From NCBI GenBank assembly GCA_963969365.1, contig OZ017763.1, positions 124,001 through 188,000 of the forward strand: a DNA stretch of 64,000 nt, read 5' to 3'. Each line of letters starts with the position of its first letter. The first letter of the stretch is position 1. A program made the translations under genes and the position numbers. Of this stretch, positions 1 through 12,400 are shown in pieces. Under the pieces are notes generated by a model that searched no databases, was not told the DNA's origin, and saw nothing but the letters and a program-made list of their open reading frames with translations. The stretch is from Asterochloris sp. CNOR1 (Eukaryota > Chlorophyta > Trebouxiophyceae > Trebouxiales > Trebouxiaceae).

Positions 1-443
1 GCATCAGCCAGCTGCTTTCCACTTTTAGTGCCTCGCTGAGCGTTGTCTGCCAGGGCTGGGGCAGCCTCGGAAGGGGAAGCAAGCATTCTTCAGGACTGTG
101 GTCATGTTCATTGTTGTCTGCTGAGGGCCATCGGAGGGCTGCCATGGCTGCTCATGTGCTGCAATGCTTGGCTGCTCACATGCTGCAATTCAGTGGAAGT
201 GCTCCAGGGAAGGGAGCCCACAGGATTGAGGTCTGCCATGTCTTGTCACTTGGGCCATGGTGCCATGCCTGCTCCCATGCAGCTGTCTGCCCATGCTGTG
301 CAGCCTGATTGCTCAAGACATGGGCAGCGCTGCAGGCTGGGAGGGGTGTGGCAGCACGGCTCGAGCCTCATCAGCAGAGCCCAGGTGTGGCCCACATCTT
401 GATGGGGTCACCACCGCTCACCTTGCTGTCCTGTGTGCTGCAG
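1..443. other. Intron or upstream part of the peroxiredoxin gene
   Basis: No exon continuing the peroxiredoxin upstream could be recognised here. The stretch ends in a TGCAG acceptor at 439-443 that serves the first visible exon, so at least its right part is intron. Open frames in it show no family similarity. Confidence 0.5.
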
Positions 444-2020
444 ATCCTCGGCGTCTCAGTGGACTCACAGTTCTCTCACCTAGCATGGTGCCAGACAGGT
501 GGGGTATCCTGTGGGGGTTTGTGGGATGTTGCCTGCGCCTGTAGAGAAGGGCACGGTTCCTGCAGCATGCACCAGCTGGCCCTAGCACCCTGCTGCTCAC
601 CTGTGCTCTGGGCTGAGCAGTGCTGACTCCCGAGTCTCTGGCAGGGACATGTTTGTAGGTCTTGTGGCCTACAGCAGCAGCTGCCACAGCCAAGCATGCA
701 GCTGCTTGAGATGTCAGCTGCATCAGCTCACATCAACAGGCAGCAGGCACGCCGCACGGTCAAGGCCCTGCTCACTATGTGAGACAGCAGGCCTGCTACC
801 CACCTAAGTTGCTGTTCACATCGCAAGGCAGGCGCCACCACAGGCTGTTCAGGACAGCACCCGCTGGAAGCTGTGGTGTGCTGCAACTTGGCACGCTGCG
901 CTGGGTGCAGATCGCAAGGAGGGTGGCGTCGGTGACCTGAAGTACCCCCTGGTCTCTGACCTGAAGCGTGAGATCAGCAAGAAGTACAATGTCCTGACGG
1001 AGGATGGAGTCGCGCTGCGCGGGCTGTTCATCATCGACAAGGAGGTGACTTGGGGCTTGAGGCGGACAGGACGAGAACCTTCAAGCGCGCGGGTTGCATT
1101 CTGAGCTTCACTGCCTCGTCTCAATGCTGGCAACAGCCCTCAGCACGACGTGTCGGCCTCGGGATCAAGGCCGGAGCTTGCATGGGAGCGGGCCACTGGG
1201 GCTTGAGCATGCTCCGTTGGGCTGCAGCGTCTGATGATCGAGACTGCAGGGGCCCCTGGGGCTCGTCAAGGCTTCCACCACACACCGCTGCGCTGGGAAA
1301 CCTGCCTCATGCACTGACAACTGGGCACTGATGGCCACCCTCACTTCCCAGTGTCGGTTGTCTGCCACTGCGTCTGATGCCTGTCAGGACCTCAGCCACT
1401 CTCACAGGAGCCTTGTCTGGTGCTGGGCCTGAGAGAGTGCAAGGATGCATGCCCCTGCTCATGCGTCGAGGTGGTGATGCTCTGAACGACTTCACATGAC
1501 GTGGTCAACAGTTGACCAAGATGTGCACTTGTTGGCTGCACACGCAGGGCGTCATCCAGCATGCCACCATCAACAACCTGGCCTTTGGGCGCAGCGTGGA
1601 GGAGACCATCCGCACTCTGCAGGCTATCCAGTATGTGCAGGAGAACCCTGATGAGGTCTGCCCGGCAGGTAGGGGTACATCTGCAGCCCAGGCTGCCCGC
1701 ACAGCATGTGTGGTAGTGATCTGCCCACCTGGGCAAGGGTGCGCGCAACTCAGGGCTGAGTGCATTTCTCTGGCCTGAGCATCTCGTTGGGCTGCCTGCT
1801 CACACGGTTGCCTGGCCACGAGACTGCATGTCCCCAAATGACACGAGAAGCATGGTGGGCACACATCCCTGATCTCCCAGACTACTGAAATTTGACACTC
1901 AGCTCGTTGTCAGGTCCAGTGTCACGCTGAGCACCTTGTCCCTCTGCAGGCTGGAAGCCTGGGGATGTGACAATGAAGCCTGACCCCAAGAAGTCCAAGG
2001 AGTACTTTGCCGCCATTTGA
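444..2020 (+). CDS. 2-Cys peroxiredoxin, chloroplast type (3' part)
   Basis: Thiol peroxidase that reduces hydrogen and alkyl peroxides with electrons from thioredoxin or NTRC; plant and algal members act in the plastid. Four exons join in frame: 444-498, 911-1044, 1548-1668 and 1950-2020, all with GT..AG introns. The joined product runs from the VLGVSVDS-type strand through HLAWCQTDRK, the PLVSD loop, GLFIIDKEG and the resolving-cysteine motif EVCPAGWKPG to a C-terminal KSKEYFAAI, which is the family's normal end. The last exon supplies the YF helix that makes eukaryotic 2-Cys enzymes sensitive to over-oxidation. The exon carrying the peroxidatic cysteine (FVCPTE-type motif) and the transit peptide were not found in bases 1-443, so they probably lie left of the window. 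One residue differs from most plant relatives: a cysteine (LAWCQTD) where valine or isoleucine is common. The family call is very secure; the plastid location is inferred from similarity. Confidence 0.93.
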
Positions 2021-2964
2021 GAGGTTCAGATTGAGCTGCTGATTGTTGCCTCAAGCTTAGCAATGCAGCTGCACTTGCTTTCTGTTTGGAACGCCTCCCC
2101 TGCATACAATGAAACTGCCGGGGGGAGATTATCCTTGGCATTTAAAAACTTGCAAAAGACTTTGAACATCAGGGGACAGAGCCCACCCTGATCGGGCTGC
2201 ACACTGCCGCCTTGCAGGTCATGTCCTTATTGAAGGCACAACGCACTTCAAATCTTCCTGTTTCTAAGCAGAAGGGGATGACAGTACATGTTCCACAGTG
2301 CATGACTGAGCGGTCAAGAGGACCTGCCAAAATCCGCAGGACTGGATATCACCAGCCAACTGCTGCCTAGCAAAGGCAGGGCTGTGACTGCAGACATTGG
2401 TAAAGAATAGGTACACGCAGAAAGCTGGCCCCGCACACTACTGTTCGTGCCTCTCACCAGCCCAGTGGAATGCCGTCATTGGCAGAGGCATCTCCAGCTG
2501 TTGGGGTCAGCAGCTGCATGCTCAGCTTGGTGGGGGGCTGCTGCGGGAGACAGCTGTCTGAGCCTGAGGTAGGGCTAGCAAGGCAGGGGTTCGGTTGGGT
2601 TTTCAGGCAAAGTCGCGTCCAATGCCCTCATGAGTATTCCACAGCAGCAAATGTGTCCCCAAGCTGGGCGTCCAAAACACACTTTGACTGCGCTTGGCAC
2701 TGCAAGGCCACCACAGCACTGCAGCATCGAATTCAGACTTCCACGCCAGCGCTGCAGCATCGACCTCAGAGCTCCACGCCAGCGGCGCTCTGCCCTGTGG
2801 CTGACCACAACTGTGGCCCAGCCGCTGGCCGTGTGAACCAGGCCAGGTTGGCAATCACCTGCAGCAGCCAACACAGCTCGTCACAAGGACACAGACTGGC
2901 AGGTGACAGACCCAAGGTGCACAAAAATGTGTCTCCAAGCTCCAAGCACCAAGTCCCCCCTCAC
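2021..2964. other. Peroxiredoxin 3' flank and unresolved end of the minus-strand membrane gene
   Basis: After the peroxiredoxin stop there is A/T-richer sequence consistent with a 3' UTR. From about 2470 the last exon of the converging minus-strand gene should occur. A short minus-strand tail near 2580-2610 is possible, but no splice-consistent ending could be chosen. Confidence 0.35.
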
Positions 2965-5900
2965 CAGCGCAAAGATGATGTAGTACCGCATATGACGTAT
3001 GTGCAGCACTGTCTCCAGGAAGCGCAGGTGGCGCCCCACGCCCTTGGCAACCGCCAGGACGACCTGCACCTGCGAAGCACGCGCAGGGGGTAGGGTCAGG
3101 GGATGCACCACATGAAACTGTAAGCTGCAGCAGGAGCTGCCTGCCTCGCCCTGCAGAGAGCTTTGTGCAAGCCAAAGCTGCCCCCCTGCTCGTGGCTTCA
3201 GCCAGTGCTCCAGGGACTTGTCCGCAGGTCCAGCGCTGTGCAGCTTGTGCGCATCGAGGCTCCCAACCACTTGCTGGCTTGACCACTGCAGCAGGAGCCG
3301 GTCCAACCTTCTCCAACCTCGCACAGCTGTCTCCATTGGCAGGCCTCTGCCAATCCCATCAGGTTTGAGCTGGTGCAGCAAAACCCCGAATTGCAGGTCC
3401 AGCCTCCAGTGCAGTCCTTGCACACTGAACAGGCCCTTGATGTGTTCACTGACCGAGCCCCCCATCAGGAGTCGGCCGACCCTGTCCAGCCTTGCCCAAC
3501 TGTCACAGATGGCAGGTCTCTGCCGATCCACCAGGCCTGAGCTGCAGCAGCAAAGACCCGGCACCCGGATCCAGCCTCCCATGCACACCAGGCAGTCACC
3601 TGATCAACTCACCGGCTTGAGCCGCTGCATGAGGAGCCGGCCCGACCTGTCCAGCCTGTCCCCGCTCTCCAGGTACCCCTGCCAGAAGGGCCCCAAGTTG
3701 TCCAGCGAGCGGTCGTGCTGCTGCAGAAATCCCTGTCGCAGCTGGGCCTGCAGGCAGTTGAGTGCTGGTGCTGCAGTGCATGTATATACGTACACTGTTG
3801 GCAGGCGCACAAAGTATTCCCATTCTGCCATGGGCACACCACAACATGGTGAGTCTGCGGTGATATGCCTCGTGCCAGAGGGGTGCTGGCTCCGCAGTGG
3901 CTGCGAGGGAGCTGCCTGTAGGCGGCCGTGCAAGCTCGTTGTGGTTGGGAGGCAGGTGCTTGTGGGGCCAGCCAGCCAGCTGAGCAGCGTCTGCCAGCCA
4001 CTCTGACTGTTGGGGTGGCGCTTGCCAGGCAGGGCCTTTGGTTCAGGCTGCGCTCACGTCCGTGGGCACCCCTGGCCAACAGGCAGCAAAACGCCCAGCA
4101 GGACGACTGCAGCGCCTGCGGTTACCTCCCCTGCCCCGCCCCTCCTCCCCTTTTACCCAGCCACTGTGACTGTTGGGGTGGCGCTTGCCAGGCAGGGCCT
4201 GTGATTCAGGCTGAGGCAGCAAAACGCCCGGCAGGACGACTGCAGCGCCTGCAGTTGACTCCCCCGCCCCGCCCCTCCTCCCCTTGTGCCCCCACAAGCA
4301 GCCCAAGGATGCCACAGGGGTGTCAATAGGGCTGGAGCTCAGCTCCACAGTAGTCCTCCAGCCAGTCCACAGCAGGACGACCAGGGGGAGGCCTGCTGCA
4401 GGCCCCCATGCAGGCAGGCAGAGATATTGGATCTGGGACAGGCTGCAGCTCACCTCCATAGTAACGCCCAGGCCCAGGGGCACAAAAACGCCCAGCAGGA
4501 CATACAGCAGCGTCTGCAGCAGGGGACTCTTCCACGGCGACTGCCCAAATTCACCCATGGCCCACCGCGACCACACCATGAGCTCAAAGACTAAGAGCTG
4601 GAGGACGTACAGGCGCATTGAAGTGTGCAGGCGAAGCTGCAGGGCAGTGTTCCAGGGGTAAGTGATGAACAGGCAGCATCAGGAGATGGCTGCTACCAGT
4701 GGGCAGACATGCCCGACCCGCAGTGCAGGTGTGTCTGCACGACAGGGGTGCCAGCCCAAACCATAAGCATGACACAGTGCTGACATGGCCTACAGCATGC
4801 AGTGGGAGGTGGTGACAAGGCCGTGTGTGCAGGAAGTTGCAGAAGGCGCATGCACACCACAGCGTGCAGGCAGTCAGCAGTGCAGGGACAGCGGTGCCAC
4901 AGGCTGGCAACTGCCTCACATTCCAGCTGTGGCCATCCTCAGAAACAGTTTGCAGTGCCCAGCCTGGGCGACGGTCATGGAGATCTCAGAACAGACAGGA
5001 GGGTTTGCAGGGCAGTGTGGCGCTGGTGACTGATGCCATTAGCCTCAGCTGGGCTGAGGTCATACAGAGTCTCTGCACCATGCGCCTCTGCCAGCCGCCA
5101 TGACCCGCTGGCAAGCTGACCAAGGCAGCAAGCGCGGATCCCCTCACCTGGTCAATCGTCATGCAGAAGCCACGCAGCACCATGGCAGACAGGGGGGTGT
5201 TGAAGGCCAGCTCCCCCGACTTGAGCATGATAATCGTCACCAGCAGGGCTGTCAAATTGACCACCTCGACTGCCACCTTGTAGTGTTCGTGGTAGGAGTA
5301 GTACCTGCACCGCAGTAGATAGTGGGCTGGGCAGCGTCAGCGATGGAGTGCAGCCCTGGCTGCCTGGCAGTGGCGGCTTGGCTGCCAGGGGCACGCGAGT
5401 GGGTTTCTGCTTCAGGGCCCTAGCATGCAAGCTGCAAGAGCCATTTCCTCAGCTGTGATGTGCGCCTCGCAGCGCAGTCGGGTGAATTGATGCTGCTGGT
5501 GAATTGATGCTGCCAGAATGTGCTGGGCTGATGCAGGTAGCCTAATTCATTGGCCAGCTCAAAAGCTTTGGCGCAATGCCAGGAGCGCGCTTCAAACCAG
5601 GTGTCCATGCAACAAGAGGCAGGAGGGGCAACCAAGTTGAAGGCAAGGCCAGAGAAGGGGATGGGCAGCTCACTCCACACCCCTACCTGGGGCTTTGTCT
5701 GGGGAAAGACAGGGGCCACGTCACAAGCAGTCTCCCTTTATGGATGAGGCAGGTAGAGAAGGCAAGACCAGGGGCAGTGTCAGTCAGCCCATTCATAGCT
5801 CTGGTTTCAGCTTTGGAGCAATGCCAAGGGCGTGCCCCAGACAGGTTTCCTTGCAGAGATTGAGGCCTGGCCACAGCAAGCCCACCTGACACCTGGTCGC

Positions 5901-7884
5901 AATGGGGCCGCCAGTGCCCACACCTGCAACCCTGCCGCAGAGAGCATGAAGGCGGCCGCCAGCAGGCATCGATTCCTGCAGGCAGGTGGGGCGAGGAGTC
6001 AGCAGTGTCAGACAATGCCAGGCCCGCCAAGGTCGTCCATTTGCAGCGAAGCCGAGTGGGAGAACGACCAGCAGGCGGCCCATTCTGCAGGCACACAGGT
6101 GCGCAGTATGAATTTGAGAAGGCAGTGAACGGCAAACCAACTCAGCAAAGCGCAGCTGTGCCAGGACCCAGCAACCCATTGCAAGGGCACGTCCTGCTGC
6201 AGGTCAGGAGTGCATGGGCGTGCACAATTTACCATAGTCGAACGCTATTTGTCACGTGCAAAGCAAGTCGAGCTGAATCCATCTGTAAATGACATGAGAG
6301 AAAAGGGAAGGAGCAGCAACAGGAGGGCCTCAGCCTGGCAGTGCTGCTACAGGTCCAAGACACAGGCAGCCAGCAGAGAGCAACTATGTCGTGACATTGG
6401 CCCAGCAGAAAGGGGATCTGTGCACAACAGAACTGGAATCTGCACAGCAGTCCAGTGCTCAACTACATTGATGGCTGCAGCTAGGATGGTGTGCTGAAGC
6501 TATCTGCTGCTGCAAAACCTGCAGAGGGCTAGAGATCAGCACGCCATACCTTCCACGGTGTGAGAGGCATGGAAACTCTGACCAGCCATTGAGCCGCCTG
6601 TGTGAATGCATGGGAACCCAGGCCAGCAACTGAGCCGCCTGTGTGAAATGCATGGAAACCCACACCAGCAACTGAGCCGCCTGCAGCAAGCTAAAGGCAA
6701 GCACGCCAGATGCCGGGTTTTCCGCTCTGCAGGGTAGCCTGATCAGGCCTCCGAATTCCCCTCAGCAGTTGCACTCATCCAGCAGTCCGAAGCCTTACCA
6801 ACAGCAACAAACCCCACTCCTATCCTGCAGCTACTTCCTGCAGAGGAGCAGGACGCTGGGGCCTGAGGTTGCGCCGACAGGAACCCTGCCCAGCGACCCT
6901 CCTCTACTGCTGCTGCACGGCAGGCTGGCCGCACACATTGGGGAGCTGCAGGCCAAGGTTGGACAGGCAGCAACCCGCTTGCCAGCAACAGCACTCCTGT
7001 CCTGCTTAGCAGGCTGCCTCCTCAGACCAGCCTTTGCTGACAGCGGCATGCTTTGATACGCAGTGGAAGCTCTGCTAGGCAGTGCTCATCATGAACAGAA
7101 CCCTGCAGTCCGCAGCCATGTGAACAGCGACCCTCCGCAGCATCCCCGCTCCTACTCTGCAGGGCCGCTGGTACGGCAGGCCAGCAGCAGTCTGGGGCTG
7201 CAGGGCGGCAGCCTGCAGCTGCAGGCCAACCTGGGGTGCTCCATCACACATTGGCAGAACCCTCGCATGGGGATGGTCCTGGCATGAGAGTCGCCAATCT
7301 GTCGTCTGTCACCTGCCGCCCTGAACACTGCAGGTCCGCTGCCTGTCGCCTGCAGCTGGTAGCTTGCTGCAGGTGCCAGGGCCCCAGGCTGCGAGCCCCA
7401 CATCCCTCAAAGGACAGCAGTCTGGGAGCCTACCTGACTCCCCCGCCACTGACCGCCAGCATGAGTATCTTCATGCAGGCCATGCCTGAGCAGCCGCAGG
7501 ACACCAGGCGCTGCCACCGCGCCACTTTGTTGTTGGTCTGCCCCACATAGCGCAGGAATGCGATCTCGTCCCTGCAAACAGGGAGGGAAGGTGTGCTGCT
7601 CGATATTGTTGTGCTCTGTTTAGCGGCTGCAGCTCAGGAGTGCAGGGCTCAAGCTGGTCTTGCTGAAGTGAGGTTTGTCAGAGGTGAAGCAGGCAACTGC
7701 TTCAGGATCTGTTTTGGTGTGTAGAAACCGCTCTGCAGTACATGCTGGGCCTGCACCTTGAGTCTGGAAAGAAGAGCACGGAGCCTGAGGTCTGAGTGGA
7801 CCCAGACATAGGTGACGCCTCTGCGTCACCTTTGCCAGTGGAAGGCATGCGCCCCACCTCTGGACGATTGGAGGGCTTAAACAC
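2965..7884 (-). CDS. Unidentified multi-pass membrane protein (partial model)
   Basis: I do not recognise the family. Exons that keep frame on the minus strand are 7757-7884, 7434-7571, 5924-5975, 5148-5276 and 4454-4636; then, after a gap that is not resolved, 3613-3747 and 2965-3069. They encode a Ser/Pro-rich stretch, a basic segment (DEIAFLRYVGQTNNKVARW), then several hydrophobic helices: KILMLAVSG, LLAAAFMLSAAG, VVNLTALLVTIIML, LYVLQLLVFELMVW and LLYVLLGVFVPLGLGVTM. A polar helical part follows (QLRQGFLQQHDRSLDNLG). That is about four to five membrane spans, as in a channel-like or carrier-like protein. A further exon around 3800-3840 (AEWEYFVRLPT) is likely but its phase does not yet fit. 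Start and stop are not found. Introns contain decayed copies of the 4454-4636 and 3613-3747 exons. Existence of the gene is fairly sure; function is unknown. Confidence 0.6.
3285..3660 (-). repeat. Degenerate copies of exon 3613-3747
   Basis: The minus-strand exon end encoding RLDRSGRLLMQRLKP has two further diverged copies: one near 3465-3500 (RLDRVGRLLMGG in the same sense) and one near 3285-3310 (RRLDRLLLQ in the same sense). The spacing of the last two is about 180 bp. They lie in the intron that follows the exon. Confidence 0.65.
3996..4292 (-). repeat. Two decayed copies of a membrane-gene exon end
   Basis: Two blocks of about 135-160 bp (from about 3996 and from about 4156) share long near-identical stretches, including the run around the AAAACGCCC..GCAGGACGACTGCAGCG core. 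The same core in slightly different form lies inside the true exon at 4454-4636, where it encodes LLYVLLGVF on the minus strand. They look like duplicated exon fragments now sitting in the downstream intron. Confidence 0.7.
6555..6690. repeat. Three copies of a ~45-bp tandem repeat
   Basis: Three successive units share a GCATGGAAACC..CAGC..TGAGCCGCCTG pattern with small changes. They lie in an intron of the minus-strand membrane gene. Confidence 0.8.
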
Positions 7885-8099
7885 CTAGAAAACACTTGTG
7901 AGACTGGGAGAATGGAAGTGTCCGAGAAAATACAAAAACATGACGTGGCATCGAGTCTTGCTGCTGGCTGATACGGCATCAGATATGTCAAGCGGGAGGT
8001 CCTCGGGGGTGCAACAAAGCTCAGCCGGCTAATCTTCAGAGGTGAGGCATCAAGTCTCTGTATGGGTCGCGCAGCCACACCCTTGCTTCCCTGAGGGAC

Positions 8100-9488
8100 A
8101 TTTCTTGACTTCTGGAGCATTGAAGCTGCACATTACAGGACATGCAGCTAACCAGTCAGCCCAGTGCCTTAAGCAGGCAATCTGCCCTGTGCGTCACACG
8201 GCAACAGCAACAGCCAGGTCTGCCAGGGGCAAAGGCTCTTGCTCCACCATCATTCACAGCAGGTCTCTGTTGCGGACATTCTGCCTGTCTGACAGGCCAG
8301 GTGCAGCGGTCCCACACTGTTCTCGAGCAATGGCAGCATTGCCACAGAAGTGGAAGGGCCACATGATCGTGAGGTGCAGTTAGTGACCTCAGGGCATGAA
8401 AGATGGATGGGTGCAGACTGCAAAGTGCGGGGCAGGGGGACTTGCTCAGATGCACAAGCTAAGCAGGACCGACACTTCAGCTGGAGGGCAGGCATGATGA
8501 CTTCTCCTGTCTGGAGGGCACTGCTATGCATTTGCAGCGTGTCATGCAGAACATGCAATTGCAGCATGTCATGCAGACTATGCAATTGCAGCGTGTCGTG
8601 CAGAGAGGGGCTCATGTGGCAGCAGGTGCAGATGGTTCCGGGCAGCCCCTGGCTGCTTTGCTGATAAGTGGTCGCTGTCCAGGAGCAAAGACTAGATGGA
8701 CAGCAAGCAGCAATCAACTGCCTGTAGCTGAAAATGATGTGTGGACGACCTGGCCAGCCTCTCCCTGGTGGGCTCCTGATTACTGCAGTAGGCTGTCAGT
8801 CCTCCCACCACACCATGCACAATCCCTGGATCCGTTTACACATGCTGCCGTGCTGCAAATACCTGATGAGGCATCAGCGTGGACTCCAGGTGTTGCAGGG
8901 AGTGCTGCATGCCCATTCTCAGCAGAACAGTGTACAGCCAGACCAACGCTACCAGTATGCTAGCACTGCAATAATGACATGTCGGCATTGAAGCCCTTCT
9001 CCTTCAGCCCCGCACCAACTCATTGGTCATGTGTGTATGCCCAGGATGACGGACCTGGTGTCTACATGGCTCACCGCTTTTGCCTCCGCAACACGTTGCG
9101 CCTGATGCCAGTGTCACCAGGCACCTGAAATGCAGCTACAAGGCTCTCTTGGTGACTACCGACTCAGTGAGATGCTGCTGGCCTGCCCCTTCACAGCAGC
9201 GTGGTTTATGCTGTTCACTCTGGGCTTTGCCTGAGCCATAGCTGACAGCTGAGATGCAGTTATCTTTGAAGCCTCCAGAGAGAATAGGAAGCTGATCAGA
9301 CCTGCATTGAAGCTTAGCAAATGCTTTTGTTGTGGGTGTCAGGACCAGGAGATACAGGAATTTCACACAGGCGACTTGTGTCCTGGAAATGTCTGAGTAA
9401 GATTTGTTGTGATCTAGTTGCTGGCCAAGTTCCTCTGCTGTATCCACTTTTTCAGCAACCAGGCTCACAGGCCAGTTCATTTCCACCA
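8100..9488. other. Intergenic stretch with a short ~30-bp repeat
   Basis: No exon could be supported here. It separates the 3' end of the DEAD-box gene from the 5' side of the membrane gene, both on the minus strand, so it should hold the DEAD-box 3' UTR and the membrane-gene promoter. At 8522-8605 a unit of about 30 bp built on TGCAATTGCAGC and GTGTCATGCAGA is repeated nearly three times. Confidence 0.5.
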
Positions 9489-12400
9489 TCAAAGCAAAAT
9501 GGAACGGCGCTTCTTGGCTTTGTGTCTGCTCAATCGAACATCTGCATCACTGTCACTTGCATCTGCGTGTGCCCCATTGACTTGCGGCATGCCATCAGCA
9601 GGGTCTGCCTCCAGGTCTGTATTGTCATCATCTGTCTGCTGCGCAGCCTGCTCGCCTTCCTCTGCAGCGCCTGCATCCATGTCAGGCTCCTGGCCTGCTT
9701 CCATGGAGCTCAACTTCTGTGCTGCCAACTGGTAGGACTCGGCCAGGAGTTTGAGGTTAGGGTCGACAGGCTGCCCATGCACCTGCAACAGCGCAAAGGA
9801 GCCTGCATTGCAGAAGTGATGATGCTTCGCGCTGGGACTGAACGCGGCGCCTGCAGCAGGCTGCGGTCCCATAGCAATGTGCTCCTGCCTCACAGCAACA
9901 TTGGGGTGAGAGACGTGCGGGTGGTAGGCCAATCACAGCCATGCGACAGGCTGCAGCTGCAACATCTTGCCCTGAGCAATATTTCCAGCTGCGAAGTCAC
10001 TGGGCGAGTGTGCATGTATCCTGTTGTGCGTGCTGGCTGCACCCCACCCAAAGCAGCTGCTCTGCCGAGGCCGCCAGGTTTCAAGAGATGTGATACACAC
10101 AAGCTTGCTGCACGCAGTCTGCGATTCAGGCTGCGCCCCACCTGGAGCAGCTTGAGAAGCGGCTCTGCCAGGGGCGCCAGATTCCGGGTCATGAACGAAT
10201 AGGCATGCCCATCAGTGGAGAGGCGCCCTGTGCGCCCTACCCTGCAACCCACAGAGCCGTGTTCAGAGCCGCCTGGCAGGGCACTACGCCAGATTGGCAG
10301 TCTGCCAGGTGCTGTGCCTTCATGATTCTGACAGGCTGACTGACAATGCTCACAAGCTGAGCAGAGCCACAGACTCTCTGTCTTCTTGGGGTTTTTGAGG
10401 TGTGTTCCACTTAGCGCTGCACGGTGCCTCTTCATGAGTGCACCAGCCACTGTACAGACCAGGACAGCTGGGGGCCAAGGATGTCCCAGCATCCAGTGCA
10501 ACCCCAGCAGCGCCAGCCAACATCTAGTGCACACAGAGACTCATCTCAATGCGCTTCTGCACCCCCTGACACCCAATTACTTTCCTTCTGAGTGCGTGAC
10601 AAGCCTTCAGTCAGCGCTTGTGGCCTCACCTGTGTATGTATGTCTCCAGGTTCCCTGGGAAGTCATAATTCACAATGTAGGGCAGGCCTCCAGTGATGTG
10701 CAGGCCTCTGGCTGCCACATCTGTGGCCACCATGACCTGCGCCTTGCCAGACCTGAAGTCCAGAAGTGCAGCCTGCAGCAGACAGACACTTGGGTGGACA
10801 CTCAATTACTGTCCAGGAACTGCAGCACAACATACTGAGATACTGGATCTTCAAGCTACCTCAATTGCTGGATGTAGTTGTTACAGGACCACTTGAGCAA
10901 TGCTTTGGCAGACTGAATTGTGGCCCTGGAAGCATGTTACCGCCTGTTAAAGCAGACTGCTGCCCACAGCAGTCTACAGCATCAAGCTCTCCTGGGGCAC
11001 ATCCTGCAGTGTGCCCAGTTCGGCTCCTGTGAGGAAGGAGTTTGGGGTCAGGGTACACCTTAAACCCTAAACCCTAAACCAAGCTACACCGCATGTCAGC
11101 CGGCCGCCTGCAGCTCCCCATGCAGCTGCGAAGTGAATGCCTCATAGGAGCAGGCAGGGCTAGCTTACCTGTGCTGCCCCTACACGAGGGGTCACCCTAT
11201 GCAGCACCTGCGCCCGGCTTGGACTAGAGATTACCATCCATCACACCTCTGCTCATCAGCAGGTGACAGCGTCCTGCTCACCTCGCGTTCCTCCTGGAAG
11301 CGCTCCCCGTGCAGCTGCACAGCACGCCAGCCGCCGGTCTGCAGCTCCCCATGCACAAAGCGCACCGTCTTGATGCGGTTGGCAAAGATCAGTACCCTGC
11401 ACCACCAGTAAACTTTCAGCAAGCTGTGGCATGCTCAGTGGAGGCAGCCCCCTGGATGCCTCCCTCCACCACAGCAGTTGTTGCACGTCGCACCCAGAAG
11501 TCATCTGGGCAGGCCACTCCACATGCTCCTACCACCCAATGCCTCCCTCCACCACAGCGGTTGTTGCACATCGCACCCAGAAGTCATCTGGGCAGGCCAC
11601 TCCATATGCTCCTACCACCCAATGCCTCCCTCCACCACAGCGGTTGTTGCACATCGCACCCAGAAGTCATCTGGGCAGGCCACTCCACATGCTCCTACCA
11701 CCCAATGCCTCCCTCCACCACAGCAGTTGTTGCACAGCGCACCCAGAAGGCATCTGGGCAGGCCACTCCACATGCTCCTACCACCCAATGCCTCCCTCCA
11801 CCACAGCAGTTGTTGCACAGCGCACCCAGAAGGCATCTGGGCAGGCCACTCCACAGGCCCTACCACCCAATGGCCATGGGGAGGGGTTGTGCACACATTG
11901 CACCATCTTCTTGCAAATGCCACAGGCCAACACTCTGCACAATTCCAACAGCACAGTCACAGCAAGATCAGGGATGCCCTTGAGCAGCACACAAGCTGTC
12001 TCCACCATGCATGGTAGCATGGGCTCCTGCCAGCCAGCGACTTGATTTCACAGTGCCGAACCTGTGTCAAGGTGAGCCTTACCTGGGAGGGTTCCGCATG
12101 CCAGCAGACTGCTCTTTGATAGAGGCCAAGTGCTTCAGCAGCTTCTGTGGCTTCTTGTGTTCAGCGCAGACATGCACAACCTTCAGCAGGAAGGAGAATC
12201 TGATATGCAAGGCATCGTGCAGGGGCACAGCAGCTGAACTTGATGCAGTCATGCACAGGCAAGTCTGTTGATGAATCATGGTGCAATGTTGATGATACTT
12301 ACAAGAGGTCGTAAGGCAGCTTGATGCAGCACACCAGCAAGTCAAAAGCCATTATGTGGTGCAGCCTGGCCCCCAAGTGACCCATGAGCTTACAGCAATG

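Noticed and set aside
9321-10202. A 293-codon plus-strand frame opposite the helicase C-terminus
   Set aside because: It is antisense to confirmed helicase exons and has no recognisable domain.
11456-11870. CRISPR-like array
   Set aside because: The units are directly adjacent with no variable spacers, and the region is an intron of a eukaryotic gene.
11309-12045. Long plus-strand frames with repeated [14 protein letters not shown] units
   Set aside because: They are translations of the 83-bp array inside a helicase intron; three frames are open at once.
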